This document shows positions 9,513-21,500 of a stretch of 64,000 bases of DNA, one piece after another; position 1 is the first letter of the stretch; every line of letters begins with the position of its first letter. The notes beneath the pieces were generated by a model. It saw only the letters and a program-made list of their open reading frames with translations, did no database searches and was not told where the DNA came from. The stretch spans positions 647,001 through 711,000 of the forward strand of contig CAJNDS010002202.1 in NCBI GenBank assembly GCA_905221605.1, in the 5' to 3' direction. The stretch comes from Symbiodinium natans (Eukaryota; Sar; Dinophyceae; Suessiales; Symbiodiniaceae). The position numbers and the translations under genes are program-made.

Positions 9513-12500
9513 CTGAGGAAGGGTTTAGGGTTTAGGGTTTAGGATTTAGGGTTTCGGGTTTAGGGTTTAGGGCTTAGGGTTGGGCTTAGCTTGTGCTCCA
9601 GATACAGAGGTCACACCTGAATCGCTTTCTAGGTGCTAGAGTCATCAAGGAATAGCCAGGGCACCGCTCTTTTGTTGCAAGGGGTTGAGAAGGGAACCCG
9701 ATGCAGCCCTCATTTTAAGGTCTTCCATTTAAGGGTTTGTGGGTCTACTTGGAGATTCAGGTTCATGGTACGTATTGTAGAACTGTACTTCTAACTGTAC
9801 TTATAACCATGCTAGGGCACTTAAGGGGCTTAACAGTGGATTAGAAGTGCAGTTATAATTGGTTGATTAGTACGATGAACCTCCAAGTCCCCTAAACCCT
9901 AAACCCTAAACCCTAAACCCTAAACCCTAAACCCTAAACCCTAAACGCTTCACAACAGCTCTCGCATCCCGGGCGCAGCTCCGCAGAAATCGTTGTGCCA
10001 AGGATTCACTGCGCTTGAGCGCTGAAAATGGCGGCGGAAGTGGGCACAGTCCCTAATAGGGATTATGGAACCCCAGGACTGTTAGTATAACCCTAAGGGT
10101 CCATGTACCTTATAATTATATACTTAGACCAAAAAGTCCTTATATAGGAAGTACTTTAAGGCCCCAAGTATTCCATATTTAGGTACATGGACCCTTAGGG
10201 TAAGAGGGAACATCCGAATCTTCGGGGTGTTGTGAGGCTTCAAGGCTGAGAGGCTTGTATAGATATCAGGGAGTCCAGGGCTCAGAAGAGGCTCAGAGGC
10301 TTATATGTTGCAGGCGCGCCGGCTGAGGCCGTTTGGGTTCTTAAGGTAGGGCATGGGGAATCTGCATGGGGCTCTGTGGGACCTCCAACAAACCTTGCTG
10401 TGAGCCCGAAAAAACTGCATGAACACTAGTAAGCCCTAGAGAGCCCTTTGCCCCCAAGGCCTACACCCGAACCATGAAACACTAAAGTTCCTCAGCAACA
10501 AAGCGGTTTAGGGTTCGTTGCTTCATACCCCAAATATCCCAATAGTTCCCTAGGGCCCTTTAAGAACCCGCTGTGAAATATTCCTGAATATGATCTTATT
10601 CAACCCCAATAAGGGCAAATATGAAATACCACAATGGCGCATAAAGCCTAAGACTCAAGCCTTGATACTCTCCCTAAACTCTAAACCCCAAACCCTTCAC
10701 CCCAAACCCTAACCCTGCACCCCAAACCCTAAACTCTAAACCCTAAACCTCTCTCACATATATAACTTAAACATTGGGGAGTTACTGGGCAAGGTCGCCG
10801 TTTTACTGGGCAAGGTCGCCGTGTTACTGGGCAAGGTGGTTTTAGGGTTCAGGCCCCACCCTGGGCTGGCTTTAGGGTTCAGGCCCCACTCTGGGCTGGC
10901 TTTAGGGCCCTAAACCCTAACCCCTAAAACCCTGAACCCTAACCCCTAACCCCTAAAACCCCAAAAAGATTACTTCCATCATCCTCGGGCCCGTTGCCAC
11001 CTCTTCCGGCGATGAGAAGATGTCCCGCCGGAGACTGCAGCTTTCTTAGGGTTCAGGGCTTAGGGCTTAGGGCTTGGGGTTTAGGGTTCAGGGTTTAGGG
11101 TTTAGGGTTTGGGGTTTGGGGTTTAGGGTTTAGGGTTTAGGGCTTAGGGTTTGAGGTTTAGGGTTTGGGGTTTAGGGTTTGGGGTTTAGGGTTCAGGGTT
11201 AGATGTCTAGGGCTTAGGAAGACTTCGAAACCACGGAATCCCCCCCAAAGCTACCAAGTACAGAATGGCAGAGCTTAGGGCGGGGTCTTTGGAGTTCCGA
11301 CTTCACGTGCCACACAGGGTTTAGGGTTTAGGGTTTAGGGTTTAGGGTTTAGGGTTTAGGGTTTAGGGTTTAGGGTTTAGGGTTTAGGATTCGACTTCAC
11401 TATCGACTCCTCATCCTCTACCGCGTCTTCCAGATTTGCTGGGAGACTCGCGGTCTTTGTCGATGTCATCCCCACACAACTGAAACCATAAACCCCAGAA
11501 ACCCCAAACACCCGACCCTAAAGCCCAAACTCCAACCACCCCCACCCCCCCCCCCCTCCCCTCCAAACCCTAACCCCCAAACCGCAAACCACTAAACCCA
11601 ACATCCAAGTCCCCAACACCCTCAACCCTAAACCCTAAACCCCCAACCCCAGAACCCAAAACCCTAAACCCAAAACCCCTAAACCCAAAACCCCACACTC
11701 CTACTGGGTGCCCGACAGCATGATGGAATTCTGTGCCCGCTCGCTGCTGAAGCTCCTGGGGGGTTTCGGAAATTGGGGTGCCTTATGGGGGGGGGGGGGG
11801 GGGGGGTCGCTTTTTCATAGGGGGGGGGGGGGGGGGCGTGCTACTATTTGGGGTCTATTTTGGGGGCTAAACCCTAAACCCTAAATGCTAATTAAGCTCA
11901 CCCTAAATGTTCGTAAACCCTCTCCTTGGAAAGCATCGGAGGGGTCGGCTTACTAGGGAACCAAAGGTTCAGGATTTAGGGTTCCCAGGGATTGAGGCTT
12001 TAGGGTTTAGTGCTCTGGCGATTTTAGGGTTTAGGAGTCAGGGTTCCCAGGGGTTGAGGGTTCAAGGTTAGGATTTAGGGTTCCCAGGAGTTGAGGGTTT
12101 AGGGCTTTAGGGTTTAGGAGTGTGTTTAGCGTTTCGGATTTGGTCCCAAGGGGTTTAAGGTTTAGGGTGAAGCTTCGGGTTTAATTAGGGCTTAGGGTTT
12201 GAGGGCTTAGGGTTTTTGGGGTACTCACCAGACTACGGAGTTTGGGGTATCAAGTGTTGCGAGCATCTTCCTACAACATATATCACCTCCCGCGGGGCCC
12301 AGAAGCAGGGTGACATGGCTGAGCCCTATATGGAAGTTTACGATCTCAGGGGTACCTTTTTGGGGTCCTTATATCCTAAGGGGATCCTACTATTTGGGGT
12401 CTATTTTGGGGGTCCTCGACTTTCCCCGAAAACTTCAGCACCTGAAACCCCAAACACCCCCAAACCCACCCTCAGAGCCTTGACACCCTCATTGTCCCTG

Positions 12501-15500
12501 TGTTTTCGCTTGGAATTTAGGGATTTGAGCTACTTCATAGGGCATAGGAGTTCCCCAAACCATAAATAGCCATAAACCCTAAACCCTAAACCCTAAACTC
12601 TAAACCCTAAACCCTAAACCCTAAACTCTAAACCCTAAACCCTAAACCCTAAACCCTAAACCCTAAACCTACCTACCATGTACTGCATTCCCCCCCGTTG
12701 GCGCCTGGGAACGACGATGTGGTGGCTCGCCGTGTACTCCTTGCGCCTTATTCTCGTGGGGCCATGCTATGGCAGAAGACATACGTCTCTGTCTTAAACC
12801 ATCTGGTTTCGGGTTTAGGGTTTGGGGGCCGTGAAGGGTTTAGGACTTGGGATGTTCAGTCCTTAATAGGGATTATAGTAGGGGTGCTATAATCCCTATT
12901 CAGGACTGATAGTATAAGGGGAAACATCCAGACCCTAAGCCCCAACGCCCTGAACCCCTCTCCCTAACACCCTAAACCCTAAACCCTAAACGCTAATCCC
13001 CAAACCCTTCTCCCTAAACCCTAGACACCAACAAGGGAACCCTCTGTCAGTCTGTCCTTGCTAAACAGATCTATGCTGGCTTCGAAGGAGTGATGGTTTA
13101 GGGCTCAGCGATTAGGGCCTACCCAAAGGCTCCTATGTAGTACCTTCTTGGGGTAGTATATTAGAATCCCCTGCAACTAACCAAAGAAGGAACTACATTG
13201 GAGCCTTTGGGTAGCTTGGCTGCACTTAGCAGGGTAGCTATAAATTTAATTTTTAGCTACCTTGTTAAGGAACCCAATAAACCCAAAAATGGTAAAGATG
13301 TAAAGTTACAGTAAAGCACCACAGAGTAACTAACCCAAAAAGGAACTACATTGGAGCCTTTGGGTAGGGTTGAGGATTTGGGCTTGGCCGCACTTAGGAG
13401 GGTAGCCAAAAAATTAAGACTTTTAGCTGCCTTATTAAACCCAATAAACCCCAAAAAGGCTAAGGATCTAAAGTTACAGTAAAGCACCACAGAGGGTTGA
13501 GGATTTGGGGTGTAGGGTTTAATTGAGCTCGATGCTTGGCTGAGCATGAGGCAGCAGCGCGAGGAGCTCCGAGCCGGCCTTAAAGGCAGAGGATGCTCTG
13601 GGCTGGGAGGTTAGGGTTTAGGGTTTAGGGTTTTAGGGTTTAGGGTTTGGGGTTTAGGGTTTTAGGGTTTAGGGTTTGGGGTTTAGGGTCTAGGGTTTAG
13701 GGTTTGGGGTTTGGGGTTCAGGGTCTAGGGTTTAGGGTCCAGGGTGAACCTGCAAGCCCCCCCCACTCCACTAGGACTAGCTCAAGGAACCTTTTTAACA
13801 GATCATTACAATGGTTTCTTCTTCATCATTCTGTAGAGCAGTTTTTCATTTATTGGGCTTCCTTCAGCAGTTCCTAGCCAAGAATACCCTGAGTCACATA
13901 GAGGCGTAGCCGGCCCGAGATTGGTCCGGACTTTGGTCCATCCATGCCGGACATTTTACTTGGGATTTGCTGGAGATATCATGAAACGTGGCCGTGCACA
14001 AAGAGAAGTGATTCATGATGCGCACCACTCCAGATAAGGCCGTAAGCGCACCTAACCTAAAGCTCCATCTGAGAGTGGCACGGTTTGAGTCTCTTAACCC
14101 CAAATGATGGTACAGAGGGGAGGGTGGTCCCTAGCCCCCAAATGTTGGGGAGAGGTTCGAGAGTACAAGTACAAGAGAGTATGAAGAAACGAACCCTAAA
14201 CCATTAACTATATACCAAGCAAGCCGTACAAGGGTTCTTGAAATCCTGGTTCCTTGCTGCAAGGTTTTTTGTGAGCTCATTGTACTGCAGCACAACCCTA
14301 AATCCTCAAACGGCACTCTCGGTCGAAAACAGAACGCCCAAAAGCCCAAGAGCCTCCTGCAAGAAGAGCGCGTCGGCGTCCTCTTCAACCGAAAGCTTTA
14401 CCCTACGGCCTGAACCCATCTAGCGTTGTGTCTGGGGGCTTTTGCCCTCCTCGTTTCGATACCTTGTCGTAGGAAATGGCTCCTATTCCGAAGTCAAGAT
14501 GGAAATGGCCAGACCTCCCTAAATGATGGTCCCTCGCTGGGCCCCCTAGATAGATTGACCCTGGATATCATACCTAGAGGGTCCACTTCATAGTACCAAA
14601 AGCCCCATACATCATGTAGTGCTTTTGGGGAACATATTTTTGCAATCGTACAAAAGCGCGAACCTCTGGGAGAAGTACCCCAAAAGGGACCACGACTTTA
14701 AGAGCCCATAAATACGTTCGGGCCCTACACCCTAAACCCTAAACCCTAAACCCTAAACCGTAACCAACCGAGCTAAAGTGAACCCCAGGAGATATACTAA
14801 GCCGTAGCAGGAATATCGGCATCAGGATCCTTGTGTTCCTGCATTTTGGTAAAATCCATGCCTGAGGTTCCCTTGCTGGGTGTTAGGGTGTTCGGGTGCT
14901 AGGGTGTTAGGGTGTCAGGGTTCTAGGGTTCTAGGGTTTAGGGTTAGGGTAGGGTTCTGATACCTTGTATATCGTCTCCCCAACCCTGCTCTGTAAAGCC
15001 AGTCCACCCCCTCAGAAATCCGCAGACGACCGGCTTGCGGGGGTGCCCAGACGTCTTAACCAAGCTCCAAAAATATCATGAGTCCTGCAGAGCACAACAC
15101 AGCCACACGGTAAACTCCAAAACGTTAAAACATCCTCTATCCCCATACCCCAAAAGGTATACCAAAGGGAATCCCAGCTCGAATCATCCTCAAACCATGT
15201 TCAACTTTCTGGAGTTTACTGCAAAGCTGTAGCCACATACCAGGCTAAACCCTAAACCCACATACCAGGCTAAACCCTAAACCCGAAATCCTAAACCCTA
15301 AACCCTAAACCCTAAGCCCTAAGCCCTGAGCCCTAAGCCCCCCCCAAACCCGCTCAAAGCGTCCTTGTAGGTCCCCATCAAGATGTCTTTGATGAGCGAG
15401 CTCTTCTTGCCTCAAAGGCTTAGGGTTTGGGGTTAGGGTTTCAGGGTTAGGGTTTAAGGGTAAGGGTTAAGGGTTAAGGGTTAAGGGTTAAGGGTTAAGG

Positions 15501-18500
15501 GTTAAGGGTTAAGGGTTAAGGGTTAAGGGTTTAGGGTTTAGGGTTTAGGCCTTGAACCCCCCTGCATCCGAAGGATTTTGGTAGTTCTCTAAATTGGGGT
15601 CCCTGGTGCGGCTCCTTGTAAAACGGTGCTTTACTAAACAGGGGGGCCTGCAAAGGGAACCTGGTTTAGAGTTTAGGGTTTTGGGGTTTACGGTTCAGGT
15701 TCAACCTTCGACCTTACTGCTTACCAACTCTGGGCCCTAATAAGCCGTAAACTGCAAAGAAAAAACACTAGAAACCAAGCGCTCGACATTCCTAAGCCCG
15801 AAGCCCTAAACCCCAATCCATAAACCCCAAACCCAAGCCCTAAACCCACCCTCTAAGCCCAAGAGGGGATTCTGGCTCCTCTGAAGCTGAGCCGCTGTTG
15901 AGCGAGGTGCATATCCTTAGCCAAGCAGCTTTCTTGGTTGCTCTTTAACCCCCCAAGCAAAGTTTAACTTTTAGCTCCCTTAATATGAATACGAGGAACC
16001 CCAAAAAGTACGAAGTGATAAAGTTGTAGTACAGTCCCACTTCATCGCCACTGACTGTGAAGATAGCCGTTTCAGGGTTTCAGCCTCGCTGCCTGGAAGG
16101 TGAAGTTTAGGGTTTGATGAGGGTTTAGGGTTTAGGGTTTAGGGTTTAATTAGGGCGCAGGGCTTAGGGTTTAGGGTCCCTAAACCCTAAACCCTAAACC
16201 CTAAACCCTAAACCCTAAACCCTAAAGCAACATGCAAAGTACTCTAACCGGGTTGTGTAATAGAAAATACGTATCCTTATTTACTCATGTTATGGCTATA
16301 AGTTACCCTAAACCCCAAACCCTAAATCCTATACCAAAAGGAGGCCCAAAAACCTTAAAGTTCATCCGTTGGCCAAGTAAGTGTACCAAAACCCAGAAAG
16401 ATATGAGGACTTACGGAAGTAGGGGACCTTTAACATGGACCGCAGATATTGGGATTCCCTTAGAATGAGGACTCCAACAAACAAGGAACCGCAATTGCGG
16501 AAACCACCCTATGCCCTCAACAGTATACCCCGGGCCCCGAGCATTCACCGCGAAAACCCTTTAACAAACCCGGAACATGAACCCTAACATCCACCCAAAA
16601 TAGCCAACCTCCTGAACATTAAGCTCTAAACCCAAAACCCTAAACCCTACCCAAAGGCTCCAATGTAGTTCCTTTTTGGGTTAGCTATAGGGGATTCTAG
16701 TATACTACCTCCAAAAGGTACTACATAGGAGCCTTTGGGTAGACACTAAACCCTAAACCCTAAACCCTAAACCATAAACCCCAAAACCCAAACTTCCTGG
16801 GAAAGCGTCTCGCGGCGAAGGACTTCCCAGTTGGCACCCCCTTTCTGCTGCATCAGGCCTTGGAGCAATGCTTGCTTGGGGCTTTGGGGGTTTAGGGTTT
16901 AGGGTTTAGGGTTTAGGGTTTAGGGTTTAGGGTTTAGGGATTGGGGTTTAGGGTTTGGGGGTTTAGGGGTTTGCACACCTCTCATGGCCAAAAAGCCCCA
17001 ATGCCCAAGCCGGGGGGGCACAAAGTCTAAACCGCAAACGGATCATTCGGGCAGCTCGGGGCTTTCCGGGGTCAAAACATTGCGACGTTGAATTTGGGCT
17101 TGTTTCTAGCGAATGGGCTCTGCAGTTGTTGGGGCTTACAAGGCAAAGCCCTCCTAGTTATAATATTATGAGCAGAGGCATAAGGGTTGTAAGAACCTTA
17201 GTTAGTGCTTGGTACAGTAGGGGGGGGGGGGTTCCCTCCTTGTAGGGTTTGCAAGGTGTAGCCCGAAACCCTAAACCCAAACCCTAAGCCCCTAAACCGT
17301 AAACCCGACAGTCCGAGCCAGGCCACGAATCAAGATCGCGTCGAAGGCCCCTTGCAAGATCAACCTGCGGTTTTGCGACGTCCATAAACAGGGTTTAGGG
17401 TTTAGGGTTTAGGGTTTAGGGTTTAGGGTTTCGGGTTTAGGGACGCCCCCAGACCCCTAACCCTAAACCCCTGAAGCCCTGCAAACCCTGTTAACCCTAA
17501 GATCCCTGCAAACCTCATAAACCCTACAACCCCTAGGAACCCTATAAACCCTCGAAACCCTGAATCCTACAAAGTCAGTATAGAGTCTTGAAGCCAGAGT
17601 CCCTAAACCCTAAGCCCCTAAGCACCTAAGCCCTAAACCCTAAACCCTAAACCCCAAACCCCAAACCCAAGGGGCCCTGAAGATCGGTTCGCCCTTTATG
17701 GTCCTATTGCGCAGCTTCAGGGTTTGGGGTTGATGGTTTAGTGTGCAGGGTTTACGTGCCCAACTCCAAAACACTGAACCCCTGAACCCTAAACCCCAAA
17801 CCCTAAACCCTAACACCCCGAACCCGAATTCCCGTGTATGTCCAGCGATGGTGAGATTCCAACAGGCCATGCTGCCCTCCAAGCCTTCTAGCAGAGTTCC
17901 GAAGAAACCGTGTAGGGTTTAGGGTTTAGGATTTAGGGTTTAGGGTTTAGGGCTTAGGGTTTATAGGGTGAGTGTTAGGATTTAGGGCTTTGCGTATATC
18001 TATCCCTGAACCCCCCCTCCCCCCCCCCAACAGCACACTGCAGCGTGAGGAACTGCAGGGGGATGCTCGCTGCTTCCTCCTCCTCACCTCGGCGGAACGG
18101 TCGCCTATTGATTTCTTTAGGGTTTAGGGTTTAGGGTTCAATTCTGGCTTACGGTTTAACAAGGGTTTAGGGTTGAATTAGGGTTTAGGGTTTGGGGGTC
18201 TAGAGTCGTTTCGTCTTATTTATTTATTCAGATCAATGTAAGAGCAAAATCTTTGTATACCGCTGATTGTGCTGAAAGATATTCCTGTCAAGATAGTAAT
18301 ATAGACATGTCAAATAATGGTTTTGTGAAAGAATAAGACAAATTGCTTAAGGTTATCTTCATACGGTTAAAAACTTGGGCTTTTGAGTTTAGCGTTAACG
18401 AGATTAGAGTAGCTACTATTTTGGGGCTCCTGCTTCATTTGCCCAGTTAGGGTTACTTGGTAGGCCAGTAACCATCTTGTACTGCGGGGACCGATGTTGT

Positions 18501-21500
18501 TGGTTGGTTACTTTTTCAAGGAACCATGAACCAAAAAGATGGGTGAAGGGCACCACTAGCCTAAACCCTAAACCCTAAAACCCTAAAACCCTACAACCCT
18601 CAAACCCTAAACCCTAAATCCCTAATCCCTAAACCTGGATAGGGTCATAAAGGTGTACTTGGAGGTCCATGGTACTTACTAACCAATTATAACTGTGCTT
18701 ATAGCTGTACGTATAACCATATATTACCCTAAACCCGAAACCCCAAACTCAAAACCCTCAACCCTCAGCCCTAACTATTAAATAGGTACCATGAACCTCC
18801 AAGTAGGATGAGTGCTAGGTTGGGCGTGGGTGGAGAGTAAGGGTTTAGGGTTTAGGGTTCAGGGATTTTGAGGTTCAGGGTTTAGGGTTTAGGGTTTAGG
18901 GTTTATGGTTTGGGGTTTAGTGCTTAGGGCTAGGGGCTCAAGCCTTAAGCTGCATTGCGAGGCGCTGATCGCAGGGTACTTGGCCTTTCGGATCTTCTGC
19001 AGAAGGCTGTGCACTTTCCTCGGCAGTGCGGCAGACACCGGTCTGAGGTTCCAAGTACCCTAAACCCTAAACCCTAAACCCTAAACCCTAAACCCTAAAC
19101 CCTAGACCCTAAACCCTAAACCCTAAACCCTAAACCCTAAACCCTAGACCCTAAACCCTAAACCCTAAACCCTAAACCCTAAACCCTAAACCCTAAACCC
19201 TAAACCCTAAACCCTAAACCCTAAACCCTAAAACCTAAACCCTAAACCCTAAACCCTAAACTCTAAACCCCAAACCCTAAACCCTAAACCCTAACCCTAA
19301 ACCCTAAACCCTAAACCAATGGACCGGGAAGAGCGTATATCCCGCAACCCCCAGCAAATCAGAGAATGCTCCTCCTGATTATGTCTTTGAGGATCTTCGC
19401 GAAAGCTCTACAACTCAATCTGCTTCTCAAAGCTATCTGAGTGTGTTGACATGTTGGGGCACACAACCCCTATACACCCCTACCTAAACCCTAAACCCTA
19501 AACCCTTAACCCTAAACCCCAAGGTAGTGAGGCGGAGGATCTTTGGCCCCTTGCCGTCCACCTCCACATCCGTGTGGAAGAAGAAGTCGATCCACTTGCT
19601 GAACCAGACCTCTACTAGCTTGTGGGTTGGGAGGTCTTGGGTTGATAATTATGTTTGTTTTTCCTTGGAACTTTTATTATGTATTATTATTATTGTTCTT
19701 TTTTTATTTTTATTTTTTTTTGGGGGGGGGGGGGGGGGGGGGGGGGCAAACCCTGTAACCTGAACTCTAAACCCTAATCTAAACCCGAAGCCAGGAACCC
19801 CCTAAACCCTGAAACCCGCAAGCCTGGTCACCGGCTAGGGCTCCTACACAGGCAAATCCCGAGATTTGAGCTACCGCGTAAGCGCATTGAGCCCTGTGGG
19901 GTTCAGGGTTCAGGGGGAACTTGGGCGTTTCGGGGGCTTTCAGGCTCAACTTTGGTGCTTTCAGGTTAAGAGCGTTGATGGGTGCTGAAGGGCTTTGGGA
20001 GTCAAAGGGCTTCTGGCGGTTAGGGTTCAGGGTTTCGGTTGGGTGTTCATTAGTTGAATTTGAGTTTTTTTGGTTTTGAGGGTTTAGGGTTCTTGAGTCT
20101 AGGGGGCTTAGGGTGCTGGTTGCTTTTCTGCGTTAAATCCCCTAACAAATGGGGACACTTGTCTACCCCTTGTACGCCCGTTTGAAACCCCAAAGGCTGA
20201 AACTTCGGGACCCTTTGGTAAGGGGCCAACCATATTCAGGGACCATGCAACTACCCTTCGAGAGATTCATATGACTCTACCTTGGACCCCAAAGTTTGTA
20301 CCCTCGCGCTTGGGACCCCCTTTTTTCAAATAATCCCTCAGGAAATATAAGGGCCCTTTGAGACCTCAGACTACACATGGCCAATATGCTTCCCACTCCT
20401 TGCGCAACATTGGGGGCGGTGGTGGGTGGAGGGCGTGAATTGTCGGGGGAGGGGTTTCAGAGCCTGCCACCCCTAAACCCCTAAATCCTGAACCTCGAAG
20501 TTGCCAAGCCCTAAGCCCCCTAAACCCCAAAAAACCCAAAAAACCCAAAAAAAAACTCAAAAAAACCCTAAACCCCTAAACCCCTAAACCCCTAAAACCC
20601 TAAACCCCAAACCCTAAACCCTAAACCCTAAACCCTAGACCCCAAACCCTAAACCCTAAACTCTGGCCTGCATGGATCCCAGCTCCTCCGGAAAGCAGTT
20701 GATCACCGTCGGCCTGGCACGTCGACCACTTACCTTCCCAAACAACCATGATACGCCCTAAACCCTAAACCCTAAAACCCTAAACCCTAAACTTTAAACT
20801 CTAAACCCCAAACCCTAGACCCTAAACCCTAAGCCCTAGACCCTAGACCCTATACCCTAAACTTTCTCACTCCGACAGAATATTGGACTCAGGAGTAGCC
20901 TAAGAATACACAAGAGTGCCCTTCTTGGCTTTGAAGAGGGTTATAGGGACACCCGCCGGAATCCCTTGGGCTTTAGGGCTTAGGGTCTTCGGGTGTGGGG
21001 CCTAGGGTTTAGGGGGTTTCGGGCTGCCTACTTTCGGAGGCTTTAGAAATTAAGTCGGGTTCAGGGCTGTATGGGTTTCAGGGTTGAAGGTTCAAACCCT
21101 AACCCTGGCCGAAATTTGCAATGCTCTTCGGGTTTAGGGTGGGTAAGCCAATCATCCCTAATTGCCTCTAAGGCTTCCCCCAAAAGCCCTTCAAACACCC
21201 CCCCCCCCCAGCCTCCCTGAAAACAGACACCTGAAGCCCTATAAACCCTTCTCATCCCCTAAACCCTAAACCCTAAACCCTAAACCCCAAACCCTAAACC
21301 CTAAACCCTAAACCCTAAACCCTAAACCCCAAACCCTAAACCCTAAACCCTAAACCCAGATTGCCCTTTACCCTCAACGCCCCCACAGGTTGCCTGTAGG
21401 CACGCCCACCAGAGGCGAGCTCCTTGGCGGGCTGCAAGGGCTCGAGGCTTCGGGGGGGGGGGGGGGGGGGGGGGGGGTGGGGCACGGCAAACCCTAAACC

